DNA of 64,000 nucleotides, from positions 1,054,001 to 1,118,000 of the forward strand of contig NZ_CP115607.1 in the NCBI RefSeq assembly GCF_027797205.1. Direction: 5' to 3'. A program made the position numbers and the translations under genes. This document shows, piece after piece, positions 1 through 17,809 of this stretch. How positions within the stretch are numbered: position 1 is the stretch's first letter; every line of letters starts with the position of its first letter. The notes below the pieces were generated by a model that did no database searches, was not told where the DNA came from, and worked only from the letters and a program-made list of their open reading frames with translations. The stretch comes from Campylobacter sp. VBCF_01 NA2 (lineage in GTDB: Bacteria; Campylobacterota; Campylobacteria; Campylobacterales; Campylobacteraceae).

Positions 1-1282
1 TGGCGTGGGCAAAACCAGCCTAGCAAACTCAATCGCAACTGCGCTAAAACGCAAATTAATTCGTATCGCGCTTGGCGGATTAGAAGATGTCAATGAGCTT
101 CGTGGCCACCGTCGCACCTATGTAGGCGCCATGCCAGGGCGTTTGGTGCAGGGTTTAATCAGCGCAAAACAGATGAATCCTGTCGTCGTGCTAGATGAAA
201 TCGACAAGGTATCCACCTCATATAAAGGCGATCCGACCGCTGTTTTACTCGAAATTTTAGATCCAGAGCAAAATTCAGCATTTAGGGATTATTACCTAAA
301 TTTCGATATTGATTTAAGCAAGATTATTTTTATCGCTACAGCGAACGATATTTCCCAAATACCTGCCCCACTTCGCGACAGAATGGAGTTTATCGGGCTT
401 AGCTCATACACCCCGCAAGAGAAATTTCAAATCGCAAAAAACTATCTAATCCCGCAGGAATTAGAGCGACACGGGCTCAAACCAGCCGATATCAGCTTTC
501 ACTCTACTGCGCTTGAAAAAATCATCGCCGAATACACCAGAGAGTCAGGCGTGCGTAACCTGCGCCGCCAAATCGCTGCGATTTGCCGTAAAATCGCCGT
601 TAGAATTCTAAAAGATAGTGAATTTAAAAAACTTGCCATAACAACCAAAAATTTAGAAGAATTTTTGGATAAAAAGGTTTTTGAAATCGACGCCGTGAAA
701 AAAACGAACCAAATCGGCATTGTAAATGGCCTAGCTTGGACAAGCGTGGGCGGTGATGTTCTAAAAATCGAAGCGATTAAAATCAAGGGCAAGGGTGCGA
801 TGACGATTACCGGTCAGCTTGGCGATGTGATGAAGGAATCCGCTCAAATCGCATTTAGCGTGGTAAAAGTCCTAATCGATAATGGAAAATTAAAATTTGA
901 AAAAAGCGCAAATTTGACGAAAGATGAGCAAATTTATAACAAATTTGACCTGCATATCCATGTCCCAGAGGGCGCTACGCCAAAAGACGGCCCAAGTGCT
1001 GGAATCACGCTAGCAACGGCGATTGCGTCGATTTTAAGCGAGAAAAAGGTGCGCTTCGATGTGGCGATGACTGGCGAGATTACGCTAAGTGGGGCTGTGC
1101 TTGCAATCGGCGGATTAAAGGAAAAATTAATCGCTGCGCACAAGGCCAAAATCACCCACGCCCTAATCCCGCGCAAAAATTTCGAGCGCGATTTGGACGA
1201 GATTCCAGATGAAGTCAAAAACGCCATGCAAATCACGCCAGTCGATCACATAGAAGATGTGCTAAAAATCGCATTGGTCTAA
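1..1282 (+). CDS. lon: ATP-dependent protease Lon, C-terminal part (5' end outside window)
   Basis: Cytoplasmic AAA+ serine protease that unfolds and degrades damaged and regulatory proteins. The frame is open from base 2 and begins inside the Walker A motif (GVGKTSL), so the N-terminal substrate-binding domain lies outside the window. Visible are the AAA+ module with Walker B (VVVLDEIDKV), a sensor region, and the Lon protease domain with the catalytic Ser of KDGPSAG (codon at about 995) and the catalytic Lys of GGLKEKL (codon at about 1118). The gene ends 24 bp before hisB and may be co-transcribed with it. The family assignment is secure. Confidence 0.97.
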   Translation, partial: GVGKTSLANSIATALKRKLIRIALGGLEDVNELRGHRRTYVGAMPGRLVQGLISAKQMNPVVVLDEIDKVSTSYKGDPTAVLLEILDPEQNSAFRDYYLNFDIDLSKIIFIATANDISQIPAPLRDRMEFIGLSSYTPQEKFQIAKNYLIPQELERHGLKPADISFHSTALEKIIAEYTRESGVRNLRRQIAAICRKIAVRILKDSEFKKLAITTKNLEEFLDKKVFEIDAVKKTNQIGIVNGLAWTSVGGDVLKIEAIKIKGKGAMTITGQLGDVMKESAQIAFSVVKVLIDNGKLKFEKSANLTKDEQIYNKFDLHIHVPEGATPKDGPSAGITLATAIASILSEKKVRFDVAMTGEITLSGAVLAIGGLKEKLIAAHKAKITHALIPRKNFERDLDEIPDEVKNAMQITPVDHIEDVLKIALV

Positions 1283-1306
1283 ATTTAGCCTTTTAAGGGA
1301 GATGAA

Positions 1307-1879
1307 ATGATAAGCAAAACTAGAAAAACGAAAGAAACCGACATAAGCTTAGAGCTTGAAATTTACGGCTCAGGCAAGGCTGAGATTAGCACAGGAATTG
1401 GCTTTTTCGACCACATGCTAACAGCACTTTGCAAACACTCATTAATGGATATAAAACTCGTTTGCAAGGGCGATTTGGAAGTGGATTTTCACCACAGCGT
1501 CGAAGACTGCGGAATCGTTCTGGGTGAAGCGATAAAAGAAGCGATTTATCCGATAAAAAATGTCGAGCGATACGGCGATAGTGTGGTTGTTATGGATGAA
1601 GCGGCGACTAGCTGTGCTTTGGATTTATCAAACCGAGCATTTTTGGTTTATGAAGGCTTAAAAACCGGCAAAATCGGCGAATTTGACGCTGAGTTAATCG
1701 CTGAGTTTTTCAGAGCTCTTGCATTTAATGCAAATATTACGCTCCACTTAATAAATTTGCGTGGCGAAAACGCTCATCACATAGCAGAAGCGTCGTTTAA
1801 AGCATTTGCAGTCGCATTTAGACGAGCAGTGGCTAAAAACCCACGCACAGGAACTCCAAGCACAAAAGGCGTATTGTAG
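1307..1879 (+). CDS. hisB: Imidazoleglycerol-phosphate dehydratase HisB
   Basis: Dehydrates imidazoleglycerol phosphate to imidazole-acetol phosphate in histidine biosynthesis, in the cytoplasm. At 190 aa it is the monofunctional dehydratase without the histidinol-phosphatase domain seen in E. coli HisB. Metal-binding histidine motifs are visible: GFFDHML near residues 32-38, DFHHSVEDCG near residues 60-69, and the C-terminal AHHIAEASFKA. A GGGAGATGAA stretch just upstream provides the ribosome-binding site. It is not next to other his genes here, so the pathway genes are scattered in this genome. Confidence 0.96.
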   Translation: MISKTRKTKETDISLELEIYGSGKAEISTGIGFFDHMLTALCKHSLMDIKLVCKGDLEVDFHHSVEDCGIVLGEAIKEAIYPIKNVERYGDSVVVMDEAATSCALDLSNRAFLVYEGLKTGKIGEFDAELIAEFFRALAFNANITLHLINLRGENAHHIAEASFKAFAVAFRRAVAKNPRTGTPSTKGVL

Positions 1880-1882
1880 CGT

Positions 1883-2146
1883 ATGGATACATTACTTTGG
1901 CTTTTTGAATTTTTTTGGATACTTTCGTATTCTTTATTTATCCCAATTAGTATAACAATAGTTTTGTTAATCATTTCATTATATGGTTTTATTGAGCTAA
2001 AAAGAAGCGATAAAGAAAATTCGGATTATAAAAATTTGAAAAAAGTAGTCTTAAAATTTGCCATTATAACCTGCATTTGTGCAGTTATTACAATTGATTT
2101 ATATATCACAAATTTAATACTCCAAGAGCCAATTTTTCATATGTAA
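1883..2146 (+). CDS. Small two-TM membrane protein, unknown function
   Basis: Unrecognised 87-aa protein. Two hydrophobic segments (about residues 6-36 and 56-80) flank a charged loop (ELKRSDKENSDYKNLKK), so it is probably an inner-membrane hairpin. It starts 3 bp after the hisB stop codon and is followed by two more tiny membrane proteins and a PstS-like gene, which suggests one transcript. There is no motif from which to infer a function. Local sequence is more AT-rich than hisB, compatible with a recently acquired or fast-evolving small gene set. Confidence 0.6.
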   Translation: MDTLLWLFEFFWILSYSLFIPISITIVLLIISLYGFIELKRSDKENSDYKNLKKVVLKFAIITCICAVITIDLYITNLILQEPIFHM

Positions 2147-2164
2147 ATTTAGGAAAGTTTTAAA

Positions 2165-2395
2165 ATGGGCGATTTATTTTTTACAATACTTTTATGGGGA
2201 ATTCCGATTTTATTGCTTGTCGGAGTTAGAATTGTCGATAAAAAAATTAGAACCTATCTTAATACAAGAGGTGGCTCAAAACTTACCAACACATTGATTT
2301 ATATAATTTTATCTCTTGTAATTGTAGCGATTGTCCTTATTTCTTCTTTTGTGGTGTTTATGATTTTAATGTCATTGCCCGGTGCTACAATGTAA
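2165..2395 (+). CDS. Small membrane protein, unknown function
   Basis: Unrecognised 76-aa protein with an N-terminal hydrophobic segment (about residues 4-22), a basic loop (DKKIRTYLNTRGGSK) and a second hydrophobic segment (about residues 42-70). An AGGAAAG stretch before the ATG acts as ribosome-binding site. It is the second of three small membrane-protein genes between hisB and the PstS-like gene. Size and topology resemble the preceding gene, but similarity between them is not obvious by eye. Confidence 0.6.
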   Translation: MGDLFFTILLWGIPILLLVGVRIVDKKIRTYLNTRGGSKLTNTLIYIILSLVIVAIVLISSFVVFMILMSLPGATM

Positions 2396-2404
2396 GGAAA
2401 AATT

Positions 2405-2542
2405 ATGAGTGATGAAAAATTTTATAAAATAATCCTTGTGATTTGCGTTATTTGGGCATTTAGCGTGGCTGGATTAGTTGCTTATACTTTTGATTTGCAA
2501 AGCAAATGTTCTATCATTTCGTATATCGCAAACGGGAAATAA
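2405..2542 (+). CDS. Very small single-TM protein, unknown function
   Basis: A 45-aa ORF (start MSDEKFYKII, end IANGK) with one hydrophobic helix at about residues 8-28 and a Cys in its tail. AAGGAAAAATT precedes the ATG, giving a good ribosome-binding site, and the next gene starts 3 bp after the stop. Spacing and Shine-Dalgarno support translation; no function can be assigned. Confidence 0.5.
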   Translation: MSDEKFYKIILVICVIWAFSVAGLVAYTFDLQSKCSIISYIANGK

Positions 2543-2545
2543 GCC

Positions 2546-3499
2546 GTGAAAAAATCTCAAATTTTAACAATCATTTCGCTTATTTTTGCGTTTTTGGCGT
2601 TTGATTTGGCATTTTATCATGGCATTACCAAACGCTACAAAAACTCCACAAACCCCGAAATGCAGGCAAAATCAATCAAAATTAGCAAATTTTTGCCATT
2701 TGATGAAAATTCGCAAATTTACAAAACAAAGGCAAATTTAAATTTGCAAGGCGACTTGCCCGTTATCGACGGAGCGGCGGCACTTTTTCCTGTATTTTCA
2801 GCTTTTGTAAATGCGATTTATCCAAAAGATGGCGTAGAATTTGACGGCGAAAATTTCAGCGAAAAAAGCAAACTTCGCTATACAAACACTCGCGGTGCTT
2901 ACAAGGCTGTGGTTGATAAAAAAGCAGATTTGATTTTTGTCGCAAAGCCCTCAAATTCGCAACTACAATATGCCAAAGAAAATGGCGTGGATTTAGAATT
3001 CGTGCCAATCGGGCTTGAAGCCTTTGTTTTTATTGTCCATAAAAATAATCCCGTATCAAATTTAAGCACCGCTCAAATCAAGGAAATTTATAGCGGAAAA
3101 ATCACAAAATGGTCGCAAATAGGCGGGGCAAATTTATACATTGATGCTGTGCAACGAAATGAAGGCAGTGGCTCGCAAAGTGCGATGGTAGCGTTTATGA
3201 AAGATGAAAAAATGAAGCGAAACACACTTGGATTTTTTGGCTCAGCCATTGGCTTTTCGTTTCGTTACTATGTCGAAACTCTCGTCGCAAACGGCAAGGT
3301 TAAAATGCTAAGCCTAAACGGCGTGTATCCAAACAAGGAAAATATCAAAAACCGCTCGTATCCGATAATAGGCGAAATTTATGCTGTGTATGATAAAAAT
3401 AACAAAAACGAAAATATCGCCAAAATTTTAGAGTGGATTTTAAGCAACCAAGGGCAAGAAATCATCGAGCAAAGCGGATATGTGGGGATAAAATTTTAA
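2546..3499 (+). CDS. PstS-like periplasmic substrate-binding protein, membrane-anchored
   Basis: 317-aa protein with an uncleaved-looking N-terminal hydrophobic anchor (about residues 6-26), then a type II periplasmic-binding fold of the PstS/phosphate-binding family. Family hallmarks are the DGAAALFPVF segment after the linker, the IYSGKITKWSQIGG segment, and the anion-binding motif RNEGSGSQ. The start codon is GTG, 3 bp after the preceding small ORF. No pstCAB permease genes are adjacent, so it may be an orphan sensor-like binding protein rather than the transporter's own component. Fold assignment is confident; the ligand is inferred. Confidence 0.75.
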   Translation: MKKSQILTIISLIFAFLAFDLAFYHGITKRYKNSTNPEMQAKSIKISKFLPFDENSQIYKTKANLNLQGDLPVIDGAAALFPVFSAFVNAIYPKDGVEFDGENFSEKSKLRYTNTRGAYKAVVDKKADLIFVAKPSNSQLQYAKENGVDLEFVPIGLEAFVFIVHKNNPVSNLSTAQIKEIYSGKITKWSQIGGANLYIDAVQRNEGSGSQSAMVAFMKDEKMKRNTLGFFGSAIGFSFRYYVETLVANGKVKMLSLNGVYPNKENIKNRSYPIIGEIYAVYDKNNKNENIAKILEWILSNQGQEIIEQSGYVGIKF

Positions 3500-3505
3500 A
3501 TTTTG

Positions 3506-3895
3506 CTAATCCCTCACCACGCTAAATCTTCCGCCGCCGCAGGCTAGCAGGCAAAGTGAAATTCCGATATAAAGGTATAAAATTTCAGCTTCAAATCCGC
3601 CGTGTTTTGATAATGCCAAAAAATCAGGGTGCGCTAGATAAAATATCACACCGCACAGCCCAAGCACGATGAGCGCGCCCACGCGGGTGAAAAATCCGAT
3701 GATTATCATCACGGGTGCGACGATTTCGCCCAAATACACGCCATACGCGATAAACTCAGGCAATCCCTTTGCGCCAAGCATGCCCTTTATACCGCCCACG
3801 CCGTTCATTATCTTTGCCACGCCGTGCATAAAAAGGCAAACTCCAAGCGTCAAACGAAGCATTAATAATCCGAAATTTGGAAATGATTTAGGCAT
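3506..3895 (-). CDS. DoxX family inner-membrane protein
   Basis: 129-aa protein with four predicted membrane helices and the DoxX-family signature: N-terminal LRLTLGVCLFMHGVAKI, a glycine-rich loop, then AYGVYLGEIVAPVMIIIGFFTRVGA. DoxX proteins are associated with quinone or redox chemistry at the membrane in several bacteria, but no role can be fixed from this gene alone. It converges with the PstS-like gene (6-bp gap) and lies downstream of the rpoBC terminator. Confidence 0.85.
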   Translation of the reverse strand: MPKSFPNFGLLMLRLTLGVCLFMHGVAKIMNGVGGIKGMLGAKGLPEFIAYGVYLGEIVAPVMIIIGFFTRVGALIVLGLCGVIFYLAHPDFLALSKHGGFEAEILYLYIGISLCLLACGGGRFSVVRD

Positions 3896-3970
3896 AGATA
3901 ATCCTTTTTATGGCGAAATTTTAAAATTTTAAAATTTGGCAAAATTCAAGAATTCTAAAATTTTAAAATT

Positions 3971-3996
3971 TAAAAAAGGGGCGAAATTTCGCCCCC
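3971..3996 (-). terminator. Rho-independent terminator of the rpoBC operon
   Basis: The perfect palindrome GGGGCGAAATTTCGCCCC (3978-3995) lies 6 bp beyond the rpoC stop and, read on the minus strand, is followed by six T residues (3972-3977). This is a textbook intrinsic terminator ending the long tRNA-tuf-rpl-rpoBC transcription unit. Confidence 0.9.
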
Positions 3997-4001
3997 AAAT
4001 G

Positions 4002-12709
<8,708 letters not shown>

Positions 12710-12742
12710 TTATGATTTGCAAAACTAATAAATTTTGCGAGA

Positions 12743-13120
12743 TTATTTAAGTTCGACCTTAGCGCCTGCTTCTTCAAGCTCTTTTTTAGCTTTTTCAGCA
12801 TCTTCTTTGCTAACGCCCTCTTTAAGAACAGATGGTGTAGACTCAGTAGCGTCTTTTGCCTCTTTAAGACCAAGACCTGTAAGAGCACGAACGACTTTAA
12901 TAACATTGATTTTTTTGTCGCCTGCATCAACTAATACGATATCGAATTCAGTTTTTTCCTCAGCTGCTGCTGCACCTGCTGCTGCACCTGCTGCGCCAGC
13001 TACCATAACAGGAGCTGCGCTAACGCCGAATTTCTCTTCGAATTCTTTAACTAATTCGCTAAGCTCTAAAACTGAAAGATTAGAAATGAATTCTAATACA
13101 TCTTCTTTTGTAATTGCCAT
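12743..13120 (-). CDS. rplL: 50S ribosomal protein L7/L12
   Basis: 125-aa stalk protein that recruits translation factors to the ribosome. It shows the N-terminal dimerisation domain ([19 protein letters not shown]), the Ala/Gly-rich hinge (about residues 40-53), and the C-terminal factor-binding domain ending [14 protein letters not shown]. An AGGAGAAA ribosome-binding site precedes it. It sits between rplJ and rpoB in the standard order. Confidence 0.98.
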   Translation of the reverse strand: MAITKEDVLEFISNLSVLELSELVKEFEEKFGVSAAPVMVAGAAGAAAGAAAAEEKTEFDIVLVDAGDKKINVIKVVRALTGLGLKEAKDATESTPSVLKEGVSKEDAEKAKKELEEAGAKVELK

Positions 13121-13143
13121 TGTTTTTCTCCTAAATTTTTATT

Positions 13144-13623
13144 TTATGCTGTTTGTTCTTTTTTTTCTTTAAGCGCATTTAAGCCGATTGTAAAATTTTG
13201 AATCGGTGCGTTCCAGACTTGAAGTAACATTGCGATAAGCTCGTCTCTGCTTGGCATTTTTGAAAGCGCGCGAACTTTTTCGATGCTAGTAACTTCACCA
13301 TCGACATAAGCAGTTTTAAGTGCAAATGCTTCGTTTTTCTCTTCAAATTTAGCAGCAACTTTACATACTGAAAGTTGATCGCCCCATAAGAAAATATTTG
13401 TATCTTTGAAACTCATACCATCTTTTTCGGCGTTTTTCAAAGCGATAGCTGCTAATGTGTTTTTGATAACTCTGACTTTTACATCAAGCTCACGAGCGCT
13501 ATTTCTAAGTTCTTCTAGTTTTTTAACATCTAGACCTTTGAAATCAGATATAACAATAGCTTCGCTATTTTTGAAAGCTTCGCTTAGTTCTGCTACGATT
13601 TGTGATTTTTCATCTCTCGTCAT
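13144..13623 (-). CDS. rplJ: 50S ribosomal protein L10
   Basis: 159-aa protein that anchors L7/L12 dimers to 23S rRNA. It has the family features: an N-terminal globular domain with [19 protein letters not shown] and VRVIKNTLA, and a C-terminal helix for L12 binding. The start is well placed behind AAAGGAGAAACC. The 125-nt upstream gap holds a structured leader that may mediate autoregulation. Confidence 0.97.
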   Translation of the reverse strand: MTRDEKSQIVAELSEAFKNSEAIVISDFKGLDVKKLEELRNSARELDVKVRVIKNTLAAIALKNAEKDGMSFKDTNIFLWGDQLSVCKVAAKFEEKNEAFALKTAYVDGEVTSIEKVRALSKMPSRDELIAMLLQVWNAPIQNFTIGLNALKEKKEQTA

Positions 13624-13748
13624 TAGGTTTCTCCTTTCCGATCGGTGATTTCAAGCCAAGAGATTTAAATTTAAGCTAGTTAAATTTAAATCAATTAAGT
13701 CAAAGCGACCTTGAACTATCTCCAATCTAAGATAAAAATTTTAAATTT
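13624..13748 (-). promoter_or_regulatory. Candidate L10 leader / attenuator upstream of rplJ
   Basis: Noncoding 125-nt gap between rplA and rplJ. It contains a perfect 13-bp inverted repeat (13662-13674 with 13680-13692, 5-nt loop) of AT-rich sequence and, further upstream in the transcript, a GGAGATAG...GGTCGC stretch. Position matches the known rplJ leader where L10-L12 binds its own mRNA in many bacteria; the specific fold here is inferred, not verified. Confidence 0.4.
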
Positions 13749-14450
13749 TTATTTTAAATCAATAACTTCTTGGCTATCAAGAGTAACAGCTGGGCTCATA
13801 GTTAGCGAAAGTGCTGCATGAGTCACATATCTACCTTTTGCAGTAGCTGGTTTGTGTTTGTTAATGGCTTTGATAAATGTTGTGACATTATCCAAAAGTT
13901 GTTCTTTGCTAAAACTTACTTTTCCAAGACCAGCGTGGATATTTCCTTGTTTATCAACGCGGAAATTTACTTGACCACCTTTTGCATTTTTGACAGCTTG
14001 TGCTACATCCATTGTAACAGTGCCTGTTTTAGGGTTCGGCATTACGCCTTTTGGTCCAAGAATTCTACCTACTTTACCGACTAATCCCATTAAATTTGGA
14101 GTAGCGATAAGAACATCGAAATTTATAATACCTTTTTGGATTTCCTCGATTAAATCATCTGCGCCCACGATATCAGCACCAGCCTCTTGTGCCTCAGTTG
14201 CTTTTGCGTCTTTTGCGATAACAGCAACGCGGACGCTCTTGCCTGTGCCAGCTGGTAAAACGATAGAGCCGCGAACCATTTGATCTGCGTGGCGTGGATC
14301 TACATTTAGTTTAAGAGCGATTTCAACAGTTTCGTCAAATTTAGCAGATGCTAGACCTTTTACTGTATCGATAGCCTCAGATATATTGTATAGTTTATTA
14401 GAATCAACTTTTTTCAAAAGTTCATTAAATCTTTTCGAATTTTTTGACAT
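13749..14450 (-). CDS. rplA: 50S ribosomal protein L1
   Basis: 233-aa L1-stalk protein of the large subunit. The family segments [22 protein letters not shown], the GTVT...[12 protein letters not shown] region, and the GKVSF and [11 protein letters not shown]-terminal signatures are visible. It follows rplK in the usual rplK-rplA pair and starts ATG (MSKNSKRF) behind a GGAGAAATAT stretch. Confidence 0.98.
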   Translation of the reverse strand: MSKNSKRFNELLKKVDSNKLYNISEAIDTVKGLASAKFDETVEIALKLNVDPRHADQMVRGSIVLPAGTGKSVRVAVIAKDAKATEAQEAGADIVGADDLIEEIQKGIINFDVLIATPNLMGLVGKVGRILGPKGVMPNPKTGTVTMDVAQAVKNAKGGQVNFRVDKQGNIHAGLGKVSFSKEQLLDNVTTFIKAINKHKPATAKGRYVTHAALSLTMSPAVTLDSQEVIDLK

Positions 14451-14509
14451 ATATTTCTCCGCAATTTTAAAGTGCTACCGCTTTTATTTAAATCTTAGCG
14501 GTCAAAAGA

Positions 14510-14935
14510 TTAATCTACTATGGTAATACCCATAGAGCGTGCAGAACCAGCAATGATTCTAGCTGCTTGTTCGCGATCGTTGGTATTTAAATCAGCGATT
14601 TTTTTCTCAACGATTTCCAAAACTTGCGCTTTTGTTAAAGTCGCAACTTTTTTCTTCAAAGGATTGTCTGAACCTTTGTCGATTTTAGCTGCTTTTTTAA
14701 TCAAATCTGTCGCAGGTGGTTGTTTTGTGATAAATGTAAAGCTTTTATCAGCATAAACAGTAATAACAACAGGGATATTATAACCTGCCATATCTTTTGT
14801 GCGCTCGTTAAATGCTTTACAAAATTCCATAATATTTACGCCTTTTTGACCCAAAGCTGGACCAACTGGCGGACTTGGATTTGCTTTTGTAGCGGCGATT
14901 TGTAATTTAATCTCACCAACAACTTTCTTAGCCAT
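14510..14935 (-). CDS. rplK: 50S ribosomal protein L11
   Basis: 141-aa protein of the GTPase-associated centre. The N-terminal proline-rich [20 protein letters not shown] and the C-terminal rRNA-binding domain ending [10 protein letters not shown] are diagnostic. It is preceded by a GGAGTA ribosome-binding site and lies between nusG and rplA. Confidence 0.98.
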   Translation of the reverse strand: MAKKVVGEIKLQIAATKANPSPPVGPALGQKGVNIMEFCKAFNERTKDMAGYNIPVVITVYADKSFTFITKQPPATDLIKKAAKIDKGSDNPLKKKVATLTKAQVLEIVEKKIADLNTNDREQAARIIAGSARSMGITIVD

Positions 14936-14958
14936 TTACTATACTCCTTATTAAATTT

Positions 14959-15489
14959 TTAAATTATCTTTTCAACTTGTGAATATGAAATTTCAATCGG
15001 CGTGCTTCTACCAAAGATAGAAACATTTAATCTAAGCTTGCCGTGAAGCATATCATACTCTTCGACAATACCATTAAAATTCGCAAATGGTCCATCGATA
15101 ATTCTAACAGTCTCGCCCTCATCAAAATTGATTTTTGGTTTTGGTGCTTGACGATTATTGATTTTTTCAAGAATTATTGCAATATCTTTTTCCAATAAAG
15201 GAGAAGGTTTTTTAGCCTCGCCGATAAAGCGACTAACTTTTGGCAAAATTTGAATTCTATGCCACAAAGTAGTGTCTAAATCTAAATTTGCAAAACAATA
15301 TCCAGGATATAAACTTCTCTCTTTGATAGTTTGTTTTGTGTTTTTGACCTCGATAACATCTTCTGTGGGAACTAAAACCTCACCGATTTTATCTGCAAGC
15401 ATCTCATCAGCTTTTAGAGCTTCGATAGCATTTTTTACTGCCATTTCACTGCCAGCATAAGTCTGAATTGCATACCATTTATGTGCCAT
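14959..15489 (-). CDS. nusG: Transcription termination/antitermination protein NusG
   Basis: 176-aa RNA polymerase-associated factor. The NGN domain begins [13 protein letters not shown], and the C-terminal KOW domain is seen in [17 protein letters not shown]. It binds beta' and couples transcription to translation or Rho. It lies directly downstream of secE (12-bp gap), the conserved secE-nusG pairing. Confidence 0.98.
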   Translation of the reverse strand: MAHKWYAIQTYAGSEMAVKNAIEALKADEMLADKIGEVLVPTEDVIEVKNTKQTIKERSLYPGYCFANLDLDTTLWHRIQILPKVSRFIGEAKKPSPLLEKDIAIILEKINNRQAPKPKINFDEGETVRIIDGPFANFNGIVEEYDMLHGKLRLNVSIFGRSTPIEISYSQVEKII

Positions 15490-15501
15490 AAAAAAACCTT
15501 T

Positions 15502-15675
15502 CTATGCAGTAATTGCAGTAGACATTAGAAAATCTACCAAAGCCAAAAATAACGCTATGACCACAACCACAACAACTACTGAAATATAAGCAGTTCTTGT
15601 TTGCTCTTTTGTTGGAAAAATTACCTTATCTAATTCTATTCTTGCTTGTCTATAATATTCTTTAATTTTTTCCAT
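15502..15675 (-). CDS. secE: Preprotein translocase subunit SecE
   Basis: 57-aa minimal SecE with an amphipathic N-terminus (MEKIKEYYRQARIELDKV), the conserved hinge IFPTKEQTRTAYISV and one transmembrane helix (about residues 32-52). A longer in-frame start at 15723 would run into the tRNA-Trp gene, so the ATG at 15675 is chosen. It is part of the SecYEG channel in the inner membrane. Confidence 0.95.
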   Translation of the reverse strand: MEKIKEYYRQARIELDKVIFPTKEQTRTAYISVVVVVVVIALFLALVDFLMSTAITA

Positions 15676-15689
15676 AATCCCTATCCTCG

Positions 15690-15765
15690 TGGCAGGGCAA
15701 GAGGGATTCGAACCCCCAACCATCGGATTTGGAATCCGGCGCTCTACCGTTGGAGCTATTGCCCT
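15690..15765 (-). tRNA. trpT: tRNA-Trp (anticodon CCA)
   Basis: 76-nt cloverleaf with acceptor AGGGCAA pairing TTGCCCT, loop TTCCAAA giving anticodon CCA, T-arm GGTTCGAATCC, and an encoded 3' CCA. It lies between rpmG and secE, a position conserved in Campylobacter. Confidence 0.97.
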
Positions 15766-15771
15766 ATAAAC

Positions 15772-15942
15772 TTATTTAAGCTTAACTTCCTTGTGAAGTG
15801 TGTGTTTTTTTAATCTAGGGCAGTATTTTTTAAGTTCCAATTTTTCTGTTGTTGTTTTGCTGTTTTTATAAGTGCTGTAATTGATATCTCCGCACTCAGA
15901 ACATTTTAGACCAATTTTTACTCTACTTGAATTTTTTGCCAT
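15772..15942 (-). CDS. rpmG: 50S ribosomal protein L33
   Basis: 56-aa protein (start [20 protein letters not shown], end LHKEVKLK). Two CxxC-type cysteines near the N-terminus (CSEC) with only one Cys further on (KKYCPR) suggest a modified zinc-ribbon L33. GGAAGTAAT precedes the ATG. The short gene sits between tuf and tRNA-Trp, its standard place. Confidence 0.95.
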   Translation of the reverse strand: MAKNSSRVKIGLKCSECGDINYSTYKNSKTTTEKLELKKYCPRLKKHTLHKEVKLK

Positions 15943-15998
15943 ATTACTTCCTTAAATTTAAAAAAACAGACGGATTCGAAAATCCGTCTGTATAAAAA

Positions 15999-17198
15999 TT
16001 ATGCAATGATGTTTGAAACAACACCTGAACCAACAGTTCTACCACCCTCACGGATAGCGAATCTTGTTCCTTGTTCAAGAGCAACAGGAGCGATAAGCTC
16101 AACTGTGATTTTAACATTATCACCAGGCATAACCATCTCTGTGCCAGCAGGTAGAGTGATTGAGCCAGTAACATCTGTTGTTCTAACATAGAATTGTGGT
16201 CTATAATTGTTAAAGAAAGGAGTGTGGCGTCCGCCTTCCTCTTTTGTTAGAATATAAACTTCACCTTCGAATTTTGTGTGAGGAGTGATTGATTTTGGTT
16301 TGCATAGAACCATACCTCTCTCAACTTCTTCTTTTTTAGTTCCTCTTAGCAATACACCGACATTATCGCCAGCTTCGCCTTGATCCATCTCTTTTCTAAA
16401 CATCTCAACGCCAGTAACTGTTGTTGTTTGAGTTGGTTTAAGACCAACGATTTCGATTGTGTCGCCTACTTTAACAACACCTTTTTCGATTCTACCAGTT
16501 ACAACTGTACCACGACCTGAGATTGAGAAGATATCTTCGATTGGCATCAAGAAATCTTTATCAGTGTCACGAGTTGGAGTTGGGATATAGCTATCAACAG
16601 CGTTCATAAGATCCATGATTTTTGCTGACCACTCGCCGTCGTTACCAGCTTTTGCCTCTTCAAGAGCTTGAAGTGCTGAACCAGCTACGATTGGAGTATC
16701 ATCGCCTGGGAAGTTGTATTCATTTAGAAGCTCTCTAACTTCCATTTCAACTAGTTCTAGAAGCTCAGGATCATCAACCATATCAGTTTTGTTTAGGAAA
16801 ACAACGATGTATGGAACACCAACTTGGCGAGATAGCAAGATGTGCTCTCTTGTTTGTGGCATAGGACCATCAGCTGCTGAAACAACTAGGATAGCGCCGT
16901 CCATTTGAGCAGCACCAGTAATCATGTTTTTAACATAGTCAGCGTGGCCTGGGCAATCAACGTGAGCATAGTGGCGAGACTCTGTTTCATACTCAATGTG
17001 AGATGTAGCGATAGTGATACCGCGCTCTTTTTCCTCAGGAGCATTATCGATATTGTCGTAATCTTTAAGCTCAGCAAGACCTCTTCTAGAAAGAACAGCA
17101 GAAATAGCAGCTGTCAAAGTAGTTTTACCATGATCGACGTGACCAATAGTACCAATGTTTACGTGTGGCTTGTTACGAGTAAATTTTTCTTTAGCCAT
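15999..17198 (-). CDS. tuf: Elongation factor Tu
   Basis: 399-aa GTPase delivering aminoacyl-tRNA to the ribosome. The start [20 protein letters not shown] is preceded by CGGAGGATATG; the longer in-frame start at 17246 is rejected. Motifs: P-loop GHVDHGKT, switch [15 protein letters not shown] specificity motif, and domains II-III through to the C-terminal [10 protein letters not shown]. It is the first protein gene after a four-tRNA cluster. Confidence 0.98.
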   Translation of the reverse strand: MAKEKFTRNKPHVNIGTIGHVDHGKTTLTAAISAVLSRRGLAELKDYDNIDNAPEEKERGITIATSHIEYETESRHYAHVDCPGHADYVKNMITGAAQMDGAILVVSAADGPMPQTREHILLSRQVGVPYIVVFLNKTDMVDDPELLELVEMEVRELLNEYNFPGDDTPIVAGSALQALEEAKAGNDGEWSAKIMDLMNAVDSYIPTPTRDTDKDFLMPIEDIFSISGRGTVVTGRIEKGVVKVGDTIEIVGLKPTQTTTVTGVEMFRKEMDQGEAGDNVGVLLRGTKKEEVERGMVLCKPKSITPHTKFEGEVYILTKEEGGRHTPFFNNYRPQFYVRTTDVTGSITLPAGTEMVMPGDNVKITVELIAPVALEQGTRFAIREGGRTVGSGVVSNIIA

Positions 17199-17255
17199 CA
17201 TATCCTCCGTTATTAATTTGTGGTTACACAATAAAAAACTAAGCAATTTTCTAAA

Positions 17256-17330
<75 letters not shown>

Positions 17331-17442
17331 ATTACCCCTGGCCAAGAGAAATCGCTACCTACTATCTGACAATGTAAGACGAAATTTGGATATAAAAGCG
17401 TATAAAAGCATTAAGTTTTTACAGCTCCCAGTAAAACCCAAA

Positions 17443-17519
17443 TGGAGCGGGAAACGGGGCTCGAACCCGCGACCCTCAGCTTGGAAGGCTGATGCTCTAG
17501 CCAACTGAGCTACTCCCGC
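17443..17519 (-). tRNA. tRNA-Gly (anticodon TCC)
   Basis: 77-nt cloverleaf beginning GCGGGAG, anticodon loop TTCCAAG (TCC), T-arm GGGTTCGAGCCCC, encoded CCA. It is in the tRNA-Thr-Tyr-Gly-Thr cluster upstream of tuf. Confidence 0.96.
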
Positions 17520-17528
17520 ATAGATTCA

Positions 17529-17613
<85 letters not shown>

Positions 17614-17648
17614 TAATGAAAATCTGGTCAAACACTGTTACAAAAAAA

Positions 17649-17724
17649 TGGAGCTGGTGAACGGACTTGAACCGCCGACCCACTGCTTACAAGGCAGTAG
17701 CTCTACCAACTGAGCTACACCAGC
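17649..17724 (-). tRNA. tRNA-Thr (anticodon TGT)
   Basis: 76-nt cloverleaf: acceptor GCTGGTG, anticodon loop TTGTAAG (TGT), T-arm CGGTTCAAGTCCG, encoded CCA. It is the first gene downstream of the consensus promoter at 17745-17773. Confidence 0.96.
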
Positions 17725-17744
17725 ATTTTGAAATTGAAGTTTGG

Positions 17745-17773
17745 ATTATATCTGAAAAAAAAATCTTTGTCAA
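17745..17773 (-). promoter_or_regulatory. Consensus sigma70 promoter for the tRNA-tuf-rpl-rpoBC unit
   Basis: On the minus strand TTGACA (17768-17773), a 17-nt spacer containing a T-run, and TATAAT (17745-17750) lie about 20 bp before the first tRNA. Both hexamers match consensus exactly, unusual for Campylobacter, where -35 boxes are normally weak, and fitting for a stable-RNA promoter. Confidence 0.85.
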
Positions 17774-17809
17774 GGTTTTTTTGAAAATTTTAAGTCAAAA
17801 TTTCAAATT

